Shown: positions 11,371 through 23,000 of the stretch, piece after piece
Layout of the letters: each line of letters opens with the position of its first letter
Position numbering within the stretch: the first letter of the stretch is position 1
Source of the DNA: Tetraselmis striata
Taxonomy: Eukaryota; Chlorophyta; Chlorodendrophyceae; Chlorodendrales; Chlorodendraceae
Assembly (NCBI GenBank): GCA_006384855.1
Contig: VCJN01002430.1
Location: 1 to 64,000 of the forward strand
Direction: 5' to 3'
DNA: 64,000 nt
Translations under genes and position numbers: made by a program
Notes under the pieces: generated by a model
Told to the model about the DNA's origin: nothing
The model's database searches: none
What the model saw: the letters and a program-made list of their open reading frames with translations, nothing else

Positions 11371-14300
11371 TCATACCGTATTCGGATCGCGAAATGTCGT
11401 ACAGGCTACCGCATGAAGTGTTGTGCCGATCATCAGGACTAGCTTATGTGACGTCGTAAGTGAGGTCTTGCCCCACATTGCCGCCGTCGCCGAGGTGATA
11501 AGGAAACGGTCGTGGTACAATATGGAGGGGATGAAATTGGTCCGCCTCCCCATATGGAGATACAAGTATGATGATAACAGGTGAGCTAGGACAGACATAT
11601 TGATCATTTGGATTGGCAGATCCGCCGCCTTATCAAAGACAGTGAGCAAGCATTGGTTTACGTGCCCGAGCAGCGCCGCTGCTCTTTAACTCCGATCTAG
11701 CGACGGGCTAGCCTCAAGGTCCGCGTGGCCAGCCATGGTTGGCAAAGCGGCAAGATGCTCTGCCATGGCAATGGACATTGGCACATTCATCTTGTCGTTC
11801 GGGTTGAACAACGCATCAATGTTTGGGACACCCAGCATCACCATGAAGCGAACCAAGGTTGCGGGGGTAGGTACGGACAGCACTGTCAATCATCACACCA
11901 GACTCGCTCTACTTCTCTCAGGTGCGGAGCCGCTTTTTTAAAAGATTCTCGTCGAAGTTCACAATCGTGTTCCCATGACCCACACAAAGGTCCGGAAGAG
12001 ACAGTGGCGAAACTAGTGCGAAGAGAGGATCAGAAGAAGATAGCTGCACAGTCTCAAACAACTCGTACAACGCTGGTCTCCGGACTTGTGCGCCATCAGA
12101 CGCGAAGCTGTGGAGTGGTCCATGCGTTTGGTGCGGTCTACTTGGAGCCCACCACCACTCAAAGAAGTCACGAAGGAAACTAAGCTGGTCATTAGTTGTC
12201 CCGTGAGCGCATCAGTGCGCCGCCCCGGCGATGGGTATTCTATGGTAGTTCACTCTACCTAGGTTTGCCACTGCTAGGCAGGTGAGGTCCTTCGCAATAT
12301 CCAGCCGGCAGGTGAATGTTGCCGGTCGCTACCCGGTGTGCCAGCGTACGTCTCCATACGGAAGCGAGGTCAGCGAACCTCATGTTGCAAGAGCCACCAT
12401 ACATGTTGCAAGCGCAAGCATGCTGCGCAGTTGTCCCGGCTGTCGCACCGGATAGCGTTCTCAGCAGCGACACCGTCAATCACCGCAACCACTGGCAAAT
12501 AATGGGTTTTTGAGGTCGAGGGAGAGGAGATCGGCACTTTGCTGGGTGGAAAAAACTCCTTCATGTTCTCATCAACCTCTCCGTCATGGTTGAATCTGCA
12601 TATTGAATAATGCGTGCATATAAGAGATGATAACAAGGCAGCATAGAAAGGTAAGTTGCACCACGTGGATTTTTGGCATTGGGAAAGTGATGTCACATAC
12701 TCCCGTGTCGTCAACCAAGAGATTGCCTGGCGTTCTGGGTCCCAGACAACCTCGATGGATGGACATTGAAACCGCATATGGCACGAACCATCTGGCGACC
12801 GTCCAGACGCCACCCGAGAGTGATGATATCCATATCGGTCTGCTCGAAGCCCTTGGGCTTGTAGTGGCCAACGATGGCACGGTGGCCAACGATGTAGTGG
12901 CCAACGATGGCAATATAGTATCCAATATTGCGAGATGACTTTTTACTCGCCTGATGCATTGCACCAAAAGTTGACGGAGGCATGCATGGGACATCATTGT
13001 TTGACAAAAGAAAATTAAAGAATTTGCCTATATACAAGTCCACCACCCTCTGCAAGCGATGTTGCGGAATGAACATGTACATAGTCAGGCAGAAATCGCA
13101 AGCGCAGCAGCAGTGCCATCAAGCCACATAACACGAATAATACCCGGAGACAACAGCAACACCTACCTTGCTATCGTCATTCAAAGCTTGAAGGCGGCGC
13201 GCTGTGTCGCTACGATGCCTCGGATGTTGGATGGAGTCCATGAGTTGGGATGCTGTCCGATACCCGTCGCTGAAGGAGTGCTCGGGCAAGATAGTGCTAG
13301 CTCGGTCACAGAGGGCCATCAAAGCATTGTCTCAGGTTCTGGCACGGGGCACATGCTAATAGGCTGCTCGCCTAGTCCTGTAGAAACCAACCATCGCAGG
13401 GCTTGCTACGGGTAAAGCCGTGGGTATCCACCACGGTGCTTGGGGAAACATTCGCCTGCAGCTTGCCAGCGCGGGCGAGGGCATGAATGTAGAAACGACG
13501 ATAATAAAGCGCCAGAGGCTGACGCCATGAGTTGTCTTTCGGGGTGGCTGGCAATCTCCACAGAGGTGCACCGCGGCACACCCTCTTGTGGCCCTCATAG
13601 CCCCGTGACATATGGTAGACAACCAAAAAATGAATCAGAAACCATTTATGTTCAGATTTCCAAAAAATAGTTAGAACCATTCCAAAAACCCACTCTCTTA
13701 TCGACTGCGTTGCCGCCCAATCAATCGTAGATGGAGCAAGCAGTGGAGGCGTCCTTTCGGAATCTTGAGCTGTCTGACCATCATAGCCACCCGCGTACGT
13801 AGCAATGAATCAAGCAGCATTAATACCTCAACAAAAAATCGTTTGGAGCAGTTTGGAGGCTGATAAAACATGCATGTCATGGTATGCACATCATATATGT
13901 ATGTAAGAAACTGAAAACAATAACCACTGGTAACCAAGAGCTCAACATCAAGCGACATAGGCGGGGGCTTGTGGGGGTTACCTTCTCAGATGTGTTGGGC
14001 AAGATTGTCGCAGAGTCGACAGCAAGACCCGCATCCTCCCTTCCCCTCTGTCTTCATCTTATGTGTCCATGGCTGTGCGCGGCACATGAGATACATGTGG
14101 CTGAGGCTACTGGGCGTCGGCGTCCGGTAACTCGAAAGTCACTGGCGACTGGAGCCGGTCGGCTGACTGCAGTTGCTCGGCTGATGCCCCCCCCCTGAGA
14201 TTGCGTGGCCGACAGGCTGGCATGTCGGCTGAAAAGCGCGTGCAGAGTCGTCGCTCGAGGCGGCTGGGACATGGGATCCCCCCGCTGCCAGCCAGCACAT

Positions 14301-14461
14301 ACACCGTGCTTGGCCCTCAGGTGCTCCGCAATCCCTACAGGATTGCTTCCACGCCCGAAAGAGAGTGCGCAAAGTGTGCACTTGACAGGTAGGGGGGGGG
14401 GGGCAGCCCCGGCAGCTGCGTGTCGGCAGCCTCCTCTTGCTTCCGCGTAATGGCCTCGCAA
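11371..14461 (-). pseudogene. Decayed multi-exon or transposon-derived coding region with BED-like finger
   Basis: Minus-strand reading frames follow one another with splice-like joints. Near 14390-14310 a finger reads VKCTLCALSFG, then IAEHLRAKH, giving CxxC...HxxxxH as in BED fingers of hAT transposases. Further on are open stretches with possible donors after SATILPNTSEK (about 13990) and RRLQALNDDSK (about 13170), a stretch at 12370-13080, and terminal stretches at 11686-11889 and 11371-11649. No complete transposase signature (RW or DDE pattern) could be recognised. It may be a real gene with many introns or a decayed DNA transposon. Confidence 0.3.
12855..12930. repeat. Short tandem repeat, GGCCAACGATG unit
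   Basis: Four imperfect copies of an 11-18 nt unit containing GTGGCCAACGATG follow each other. On the minus strand this codes for repeated IVGHY. It lies inside the decayed coding region. Confidence 0.8.
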
Positions 14462-14741
14462 AAGCGGACTTGGGTGGCGGTGGCACCAGCGTTGCGTGGG
14501 AGGCTGACAGTGGCAGTGGCAGTGGCGGCAAGTGAGCGGAGCCCTGGGCCTCTCCGCCAGCGTAGGGCTGCCGCCACCCCCGCCTCTTCATCGCGCACGG
14601 CGTCTGCCCGGTTCCCCGTTCCGCTGTCGCAGGTTGGGGCGCCTTCAGCCAGGACACGGCCGCTACCGCTGCCACAAGAGCGAATCGTGCGTCGGCCGTC
14701 CATCACGCTCAGTGGCGGGTGTGATATCGGCCGCTAGCTGA

Positions 14742-15280
14742 ATATTGTACCCGCAGCGTCATCTTCATGCGAGCTTGTGCTGCCATCTTGGAAGGCGAGG
14801 CCACGCGAGGGCCGTGATAGCCGCGTCTTGTGCCATGCACGCCGACACATGGCTACGTAAGCCACGAATTGGAGAAATACACGAAATAAACACAGATGCA
14901 TAACGAAAATATTACGCAATAATGCTCAAAAAACTGGCCCTCTGGAGCCCCCCCCCCCCCCCCCCCCCCCCCCCCCCAGCTAGGGCATGACAGGGCTCCA
15001 AGAACACACAAAAATTGTCGGACTTATTTCGACGTCTATGGGCAAGATACAACTCTGGGACATGCCCAACGCCGCCCTTAAAATGTACCGGACTCCCATA
15101 TATATAGCCATCCCCTAGCTAGCGAAAACTACCCCCTCCTGCCTGAACTCATTTTTCCGCCGCGCCCCCGGGATGATGCACTACGAGATCCGCCGCCCGT
15201 AGTACTTTACCATTACCCGACTATACCTAGTCACCGCCCAGTGCAATAACTAAGAATTACGAACTAAACCCCGTCGCGAA
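14742..15280. other. Non-coding stretch with long C tract
   Basis: No gene seen. A C homopolymer of about 28 nt occupies about 14950-14977. Confidence 0.6.
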
Positions 15281-15437
15281 CTACAAACACGCACAGTTAC
15301 AGCTTTGAGAAATCGGTGGGCTTCCGTGGCTATTGAAGCGGGGGCGGTGCTCGACCGGGACCGCTCGGGAGTCGGCGACTTGACCCTTCATTGAGACGAG
15401 TGGGCTGCGCCCAGCGAACCGCTCGCGGCCGTCAGAT

Positions 15438-15821
15438 TTGACGCTGGCGGGGTGGGGGCCCGGCGTGCGATTGCATGATCGATTTCGCGTGCGTGTCCTC
15501 CACGATAGACCCCCCACTTGGGGCAACGACCCCCGCTGGTGCGCACCTCGGGGATCATTCGCGGCGACCGAGGCGGAGCACAACAAGCTGGCGGCGGACC
15601 GGGCGTCATCTCCCGCCCCGGTGCGGGGTGCTCACCGGTACTACCATATTGTGGTTGAGGACCACGGCCGCATCGGAAAATCCGCTTTGACGGTGGTCTA
15701 CATCTGCGGTGTTGCTTGCTGTGCGCAACTTCTTTGGCGGCCCTTCCCCCCCGACTTCATGCTTCCTTCGTGGTCAGTCCGTCTAGGCTCTTCGGAGCTT
15801 TGTCGCCAACCATCCCGCTGA
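15438..15821 (+). pseudogene. ORF fragment with VEDHGRIGKSAL motif
   Basis: A 127-codon open frame contains EHNKLAADRASSPAPVRGAH followed by VVEDHGRIGKSALTVVYICG. The second part gives me the impression of the C-terminal segment of algal reverse-transcriptase ORFs of the kind at 27.1-29.9 kb, but I cannot verify this. No start, promoter or neighbouring exon is convincing, so I treat it as a fragment. Confidence 0.3.
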
Positions 15822-16780
15822 GTTCCGCCATCACATGTCCCGCACGCAGCGGGGGTTGCGCAAATTGTTGTAGCGAATCCTTGCTTGAGTGCATGGTACC
15901 TTGGGCGGCATTCTCTCTGCCGGAGTTCAGACGGCCAAGTCTAGTGCGTCTGCCCGTGCACATTTCGCACCCTCTTGTGGTGGTGCTTCCACCTCGCAAT
16001 TGCTGTAGTTGACTTTTCTTATTGCCTTTTCGGGTGATTTCCTGATCGCCTTCTGCAAGCTAGCTCATGTAACTGTATTGCGAACTAAACCCATCCATTA
16101 CTGGCAATGACACATTACTCGTAATGACTACCTGTAGATTAATCATCTACTACATTGTGCGACTGCTAATCCTTACACGAGGAGCGGCCAGCTCGAGGGA
16201 CAATGGGGATGTATTTCATATTTGCATATTCTAAATCAATCAGGGCGGCATTAATCGGTTTTGACATGTGCAGGCGTAGTGCAGCCGTATTAATCGGATT
16301 GAGACCCACACGTTCATTGCTTTTGACGCCTGTAGTACACTTAGGTCTATGTGCGGGCGCGTACCGCGGACGTGTACTACTGTACCTGTACAGGGTACAC
16401 TGCGCATTGGCTACTACGGCATGTGGCTTGCTGGGGCGCCTCCGGATCACGCACCGCCAGCTACGGGCCCCACACACCGAAACACCAGTCACACAAGTAC
16501 CTACAGGCGGTCCACAGGCCACGCGCGCGGTTGAACCCGAGTCGGAGCCGTTTGGAAGTGGAGGCAGGGTCACCGCTCGGCGCAATATATATCGCCCGAC
16601 TGGCGCTTCGTCTATAGCGGACAGGGCGCGGCAGTGTCGTAGTCCGGGGGCGGAGACCGCCCGGACCGCGCTTTGCCACGTATCGGAGTGGCGCTGCTGA
16701 CTCCGCTGCGGACGAACTGCGGGCGGAGCTGGTTCAGCGGCTCAAAGTCAGCGTCGGGGCTTTGGCGACCGGCGTACAGC
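15822..16780. other. No supportable gene
   Basis: Short ORFs on both strands lack recognisable motifs. A TAATCCTTAC motif occurs at about 16169. Confidence 0.4.
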
Positions 16781-16787
16781 TGGCGCC

Positions 16788-17206
16788 ATGTTCCAGGCGG
16801 CGGCGGCCGTGAAGGCGGGACGACAAGAGGCGATAGGCGGGCGAAGGCGGCGAGCCCGTAAACGCGGCGGAATGAGCGACGAAGACGTGGCCTTTATAGA
16901 CGAGGCAAGGACCCGCGCTGGGAGGTTGCGGAGTGGACTGTGGCAACCTTTCTGCGAGCCACCCACTGGCAACCGCTTGCACCCTGGCTGGGGCCTGTCC
17001 TGCACTTGCAATTTCACTAGAGCGGCTCAGCGACGGATCGAATGGGGGGGGGGGGGGGGGGGGGGGGCATCAGGGTTCAAGCCCTGTACGCTTTGCGGTA
17101 AAAGCTGCGAATTGGGCAGCGAGCCACTGCGTGCAGACCACGTATGCTGCGCGCTCGAGTGCAATGGTGGATCTATTTGCTTTTCGTGCCGGGTACTGGG
17201 GCAGTA
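16788..17206 (+). other. Possible 5' exon(s) of the EF-hand gene
   Basis: A 139-codon open frame begins MFQAAAAVKAGRQEAIGGRR and contains MSDEDVAFIDEARTRAGRLR. It is interrupted by a 20+ nt G tract (17044-17067) that would sit in an intron, as other such tracts in this window do. After the tract it reads CTLCGKSCEL. Only its position argues for belonging to the EF-hand gene. Confidence 0.3.
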
Positions 17207-17272
17207 GGGTTGTCATGAAACTGTCGGTCCGCAACAGCCGGCAGGTGTACGTCCTTAACAACGCTTCATGCC

Positions 17273-17839
17273 ATGTGGCGATGCGTCCAGATCTGGGCGA
17301 AGTACGACTCCAACGATGATGGATCCATCGGTTTTCGGGAAGTCAAAGACCTGATGACGGAGATCAACGAGGACATTGCGCCATCGGACCGGGAAGTGAA
17401 GATGTTGGTTAAGGTTGCGGACGCGGATAATTCCGGCACCATCGACAAGCAGGAGCTCAGGATCCTGATTGGACGGTGGTTTGTGCTGGCTGGTGCGTGC
17501 CCGGCCGTTGCCTCTCTTGCCCCTGTTGTACGGCACCCACGCGCTGCTCCACCTTGCGGGTTGGTGCTGCGTCCCTTGACATTCTCGGCGACATTATCGT
17601 TACATTCCGTCCGGGTGCCTTCAGAGGAGAAGAACCGGAAGTGGAACCTCGCGAATTTCAACCGGGAGGTGAAGCAGGCCCTCCAGGGGTGCATGCATGT
17701 GGACCATGTGGAGCAGCATGCAGTCGTAAAGAGCCCGGGTGAAAAGGAGGCCAACTTCTGGAAGAACACGACGCACAACATGGTGCAGAACTACTCAAAG
17801 CCAAACACGGCCGCGCACTCGGAAATCGGGTCGGCTTAG
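17273..17839 (+). CDS. EF-hand calcium-binding protein (at least 2 exons; 5' end uncertain)
   Basis: Two canonical EF-hand loops are visible. The first, DSNDDGSIGFRE, has ligands at positions 1, 3, 5, 7, 9 and 12; the second is DADNSGTIDKQE. They are about 37 residues apart, a normal pair that should bind Ca2+. Proposed exons are 17273-17492 and 17625-17839 with a 132-nt GT-AG intron in phase 1, which joins RWFVLA to EEKNRKWNLANF. The intron length is a multiple of three, so a naive ORF reads through it. The tail is polar with no membrane segment. The start codon shown gives MWRCVQIWAKYD, but the CAG just before ATCTGG may instead be an acceptor. If so, the true N-terminus lies upstream, perhaps in the frame at 16788-16950 (MSDEDVAFIDEART). 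Such EF-hand pairs occur in many protist calcium sensors; no specific partner can be named. Confidence 0.65.
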   Translation: MWRCVQIWAKYDSNDDGSIGFREVKDLMTEINEDIAPSDREVKMLVKVADADNSGTIDKQELRILIGRWFVLAGACPAVASLAPVVRHPRAAPPCGLVLRPLTFSATLSLHSVRVPSEEKNRKWNLANFNREVKQALQGCMHVDHVEQHAVVKSPGEKEANFWKNTTHNMVQNYSKPNTAAHSEIGSA

Positions 17840-18460
17840 GCTGTGCGTCCTAGGTAATCATGCCGTCGTGCAGCCCTGGTCTTGCAAGTGCCTAGCTACG
17901 TGGGTCCGCATACTTGAGCGCGCTCGGACGTATCAGCGATGCTGAAAACCTGCTCCATTTCAAGGGCATGTAGAATATTCTTTCTTAATAACTCGATCAC
18001 TGCGCCCACCTGGCGAGGAGGAGCTTTGGATGCTGGCGCTGTGCTAGGCATGTCATGCCGGCGCACCCGTCTGACCTTCTGGGCGGTGACAAATGGGCGG
18101 TGATGCTGACATCTGGGAAAAGGGGTTGTATGCATAGAGTGGCGCGCAGGCGCCGGCTGACACCCCCCCCACCCCCCCCCCCCCCCACCCACAGTCCCAT
18201 ACGAGTACGAATCTAGTTGTATGTACGGCTTTCAGTCCCGTAGTTGTAGGAATCTAATGGCACGTCAAGAACGGGCCGAAATGAGATACTGCAATGCGGT
18301 AGTCAGATGGCATATATATATGCGTATATATGTACATATATATATATACATATACACACACATCTATACATATATGCATTGCCGGCGCCATAGTTGCTAT
18401 GATATGACGTATTGGATGTCAAATTCGATGATATGTTGAATCTCGATATTGAATTCGGCA
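17840..18460. other. Intergenic with C tract and TA-rich microsatellite
   Basis: A C-rich tract lies at about 18163-18186 and an AT/CA microsatellite at about 18310-18376. No coding signal. Confidence 0.6.
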
Positions 18461-18470
18461 GGTGAGAACG

Positions 18471-19058
18471 ATTGCGGACCAGTATCGTGGATTCGCCAGG
18501 ACGAGTTACACACGGATGTCGAAGTATGTCCAGAGTCTTAAGGCGGAGGATTCGTACGTTTTGGTACGCGACAGTACGTTTGGTGACGTGTCACCTACAG
18601 AATCAATCTGGGGGTGGGGGGGGGGGGGGGGGGGGGGGCAGTTGCAAACCAGTCAATGAGAAGCGCAAAGAGTGGAGGAGTGGCCCATGCTAAACTGTGC
18701 ACGCATCCATTGTACATGGTGGCCGCGGAGCTACGGTCTGGAGTCTCTCCAGGCGGCTGCCCATGGTGCGGCGTCCCCCCTGCTGTAATAGTGCATGAGT
18801 CGTGGTGCGTAAGAACCATTCTCTGTGCGTTGTTCAATCCATATCACACCGGCATTGGTGCGTGTGCTCTGTTTGGTAGAGAGGGGGCGGGGCAATCTGG
18901 CCAAATGGGACATCGAATCGGCATTTCGAGGCTCTGCCACGGAATACCGACACGTCAGGCGATGGAGTCAATCACCACGGGCGCTGCTTCATTCAGCTTC
19001 TACGACGGATTACCGCATTCCGTGCGTGTATCACAACGGGGCAGCATACGGAATGTAA
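18471..19058 (+). pseudogene. Possible decayed reverse-transcriptase fragment
   Basis: At 18825-19058 a frame reads LVERGRGNLAKWDIESAFRG, close to the RT motif A of DIRS/gypsy-type elements (LAKxDIxSAFR). The downstream residues do not continue into a recognisable motif B or a YxDD box. A separate open stretch at 18471-18608 (ADQYRGFARTSYTRMSKYVQ) precedes a 25-nt G tract ending in CAG, an exon-G tract-exon layout. The two parts may be unrelated. Confidence 0.3.
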
Positions 19059-19458
19059 GTATAGACACCCGTTTGCGCATCACAATATCAGGAGGCTTGG
19101 CACGGGACGAGGGGGGAGGGGAGGACGGGGGCAGGGGGGCTACGGCGCCGGGCAGCGGGGATGAGCTGAGCGGCATGCTAGAGGAGCAGACTGGGTTTGT
19201 GCGCGACCAATGACTTGCTGCATCGGCTGGTGGGGCTCCTGCTGGCGCGGGGGGATCGACAGCGGTGTAACTCTCGCCAGCGGGAGCGCCCACCCCCTCG
19301 TCAGAATGGCAGCCCCGGCAGGAGGGCCCCCGTCCGCGGCCCGTGCTTGAAGTTACCACGTGACAATGCCCAACTGTCCATCCATGCCGAGAGTGTGCCG
19401 GGAGCTGCGGCGTGTGGGGGTGGCTTGGCCGTTGATCGCGCTGCGGCACCGCTGCTAG

Positions 19459-20034
19459 CTAGTCCGCGCTGCTCAGCACCACCTTTTGGCTGTCCGAGCC
19501 GGAGGCCACGATGCCCGAGCTGGGGTGCCAGTCCACGCAGGCGATGGAGGCCTGCACCAGTGATGGATCGCGTGATGAGCGTGAGTAGCAGGCAAGGCGG
19601 AGGGAAGAGGAAGGGGAGGGGGGGAGGGGGGGGGGGTCAAGTGAACACTGTAGACAGAGAAACACGCGGAAGACTGGCAACTCAGACGGTACATGAATCG
19701 ACCTCATGCAAATGTCGATGGTGATCATTGCAATGCCAATCTGCATGTATCACGCTGCCAACCTAAGCAGTTGCTGGGTGCCTCCTACCACTGTTCCTGC
19801 GAAGACTTGGGTGTATAATCGCGACATGATGCCATACATCATGTGTACATATATTCAACAAATGAAGAAAGAGACAAGCAAAGTGTAGACGCATGTGCCC
19901 GCGGCACCGGAGGGCTTGGATGTCTGAACATGTCGAAGGCCAACATGGCCTGACACCCCCAGCAGCTCTATGTGGTAAGGCTACTCCCCCTCCCCCCTCC
20001 CCCCTATTCCTCCCTCTTAGTATACATACATACA

Positions 20035-20065
<31 letters not shown>

Positions 20066-23000
20066 TTATATACATATACATAACCTCACATAATACATCA
20101 CATACATTCATTGCGTATGTCCTTGTATACATACTTCTGCGCTTGTGTGTAGATTTAATCGTATGCACATTGGCGGTTAGGGGGGGGGGGGGTTAACAGG
20201 GAAGGAGGGGAAAAGTGGGGGGCTGACCGGGTGCAGCGCCACCCGAGAGGTACTCAGGCTCCAGCCCGCGCCGCGCCGCCTCGCGATGGGCAGCAGGCCG
20301 CTGTTGGACGTGAGTGCCACCGCCTGCGCGTCCGGGCTGACGGCCAGGTGGTGGCGCAGGTTGGAGCGGCTCTGCGCGCCGCCCAGCAGGGTGCTGCAGT
20401 GCTGCCCGACGTCGCACGAGGCAAGCAGCTGGCTGCTGCCGAGCAGTCGATGCAAGCCGCCGCCGCCAGCCGACGCTGGGCCTTTGGCGAGCGCCCACTC
20501 CTGCACGCATATGCACACGCAACAGCATGTGAGTAGGTGGCGCGCTAAAGCAGCGACTATCGGAGCTCTGGGTGAGCGATGATTTAGGAAGGCAGTGAAG
20601 GTCGGCCATAACTGCTAATGGCATCGACAGCATTCTATGTGTGAGGGTCGTCACGGCTGCCGCGCCCACCTGGAGCATGCCGTTGCCAGAGAGCGTGACG
20701 ACCGACTTCCCGTCGTCGGCAAATCGGAGGGAGGAGCAGGCGCCTCCGCCGTGCGACACCGTCCACGCCATAACCTGCGACCGCGCACCGGCCGCCATGT
20801 CGAACAGGCGCACGCTGCCGTCGCTGCATCCCGCCCCCAGCAGGCGCCCGTCGCGACTGAAGTCCAGGCTGACCACCGCCGTGTCCTCCGCGCCCATGCC
20901 GGCCGCGTCCGCGCTGGACGCGGCGTCGAGCGGCAGCGTGGCTGCCTGCGGGGGGCGACCATGGGCGCGGGCGCCATTGTCAGCTCTGAAATTCGGCGCG
21001 GAATTGTTGACACGTAATTGCGGCGCCGGTCGACTATGGGCGCAAGCTCGGAGTCGACAGCCGAGAGCTGTATAGCCGCGGGACTATCCGCGTCCGAAAC
21101 ATAGGCTGCGAGCTCGTTCTACCGCGAGACTTCCGGTGACGAGACTTCCGACTACGCTGCACTTATATACCCATATAGCGATGACTATCGTCTACAGGTA
21201 TGTAGACTGTTTTGAGGTAGTAAAACCAGGCACGGCTCTTTTAAAGCTGCCTTGCACAGCGTCAGATTGTTTACGGTATCATACTTAGTTAAAGCGACTA
21301 CCAGTACCTCGTACGATTAACACGGTCTTTGGGTCTATCTAAAAAGGGTTTGAAGGCAGGGCAGGGCGTGAGCACCAAACGAGCCCCTGCACTAGTGGAA
21401 CAGTCTAAGTAATAGCTGAAATTCTGAAGATTCCATCAACACCTGGAAGGGCATTGTAGTCATTGCTGTGCAGTCGGTGCGATATTCGGCAAGAGGTTTA
21501 TTATCTTGAAACTCGCGAACCGATTGTTGTATCTATCTCGAAAGACTACATATTTAGAAAGATGGATTGACTTATAGGCTCTTGATGCGTAGTCGAAGCG
21601 TCGGAAGTCTCGTCGGAAGTCTCGGCATTACAAGCTCGCTGCTTTTGTTGTGGATGAGAAGACTCACGCGGCTGTACAGCTCTCGGCGGTCGACTCCGAG
21701 CGTGCGCTCAGAGGTGGGAAAGCGGGAAAGCCAGGGCGTGCCTTGAGGAACGTGCGCATGTTCCACAGAGTCAGCCGCCCCGCTGCCTGCCACCCGGCGG
21801 CGGCGCTGGTGGCCATCGAGGCGGCGAACACCGCCTCCGTGGGGCTGGCGGCCAGCGCCAGCACGTGCCCCATCGGCTCCGACACCGCCTGCGGTCGCAC
21901 CTTCGCAGCACAGCCGCCAGCCGCACTCAGCAGCCACTCGGAGAGTTCCTAGCGCCTAGGCTATCCTGCCCGGGAAAAACCACCCCCTCGAATCGCATTT
22001 ACAGCGACTTCAGACAATAATCGATGGCCACCACCAAATCCTAAAATACCAATCGACAGGTTACGATACACATGCATCACTACATCATATATATGTATTC
22101 ATCTGAACGGCAGCGAAGGTAGCCCAGCGAAATGGTACGTGCACCGGAAAGTAAAGCAACTTGAACGACATACAATAAAAGTAAACCGCTACGACACGGG
22201 ACACGAGGATCGAGTGTGCATTTCGGGATATAAAACGTCCATTTTGGGAGCCGCTTCTGACCAATATCAGAGAGATGTGACACAGCTACCACTAACTAGT
22301 GAATACGAACAAGTTCATATTAGTACGTCTCATACGGATTTTTTCCTATTGTGAACAGAGAGATGCAGAATTATACCGCACTGTGCCGCTCACCTCGCCC
22401 ACGACTCGGCATGTGTCCAGGTGCCACGCCTTGACGCCCGCCATCGAGGTCCCCACCAGCATAATCTTGTTTGCCCGCCTGCTCGGCCGCGCCCGCCGCC
22501 GTCAGCCCGCCCATACATACACTATTTAGGCGCTACGAATGCAACACGTACGACGATTAAACGCCTATTATAATACATTACAATGCGGCATCAGGGAATG
22601 GTCTATACCGGCATTATTTAGCCGATATGATATGATTAAAAAGCGTTGTTTGGCGTTATAATGTGGCCGCATCAGGGAATGGTCTATGCCGGCATTAGTT
22701 AGCCGATCAGAGCATGTGATTAAGAAATCTTGTGGGTTGGTGTGTTGATATCATCGGCAGCCCAAATGTACCCAACAGCAGGGAAACAACTGGTTTCCCG
22801 CAAGTACATCGGAAACCAATAATAGTTAGGATTCATCAAACATTTGGGTCATCTCGGTGGTATCAACTCGTATAAAGACTGTTATCATGTTCATGTTCAG
22901 GACTTCAGAAAGGCATAACAGCTCAGGCAGTGCTGCTTGTCATGTGTTCGGTGTTACGCCGACGCCGGGCAGCAGCGCACCTGTCCCAGTCCAGGCTGAG

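Noticed and set aside
17070-17100. T-arm-like AGGGTTCAAGCCCT as a possible tRNA
   Set aside because: No acceptor, D or anticodon arm can be folded; the upstream side is a G homopolymer.
18300-18380. TA-rich array as a CRISPR-like or origin repeat
   Set aside because: Simple dinucleotide microsatellite in a eukaryotic genome; no regular spacers.
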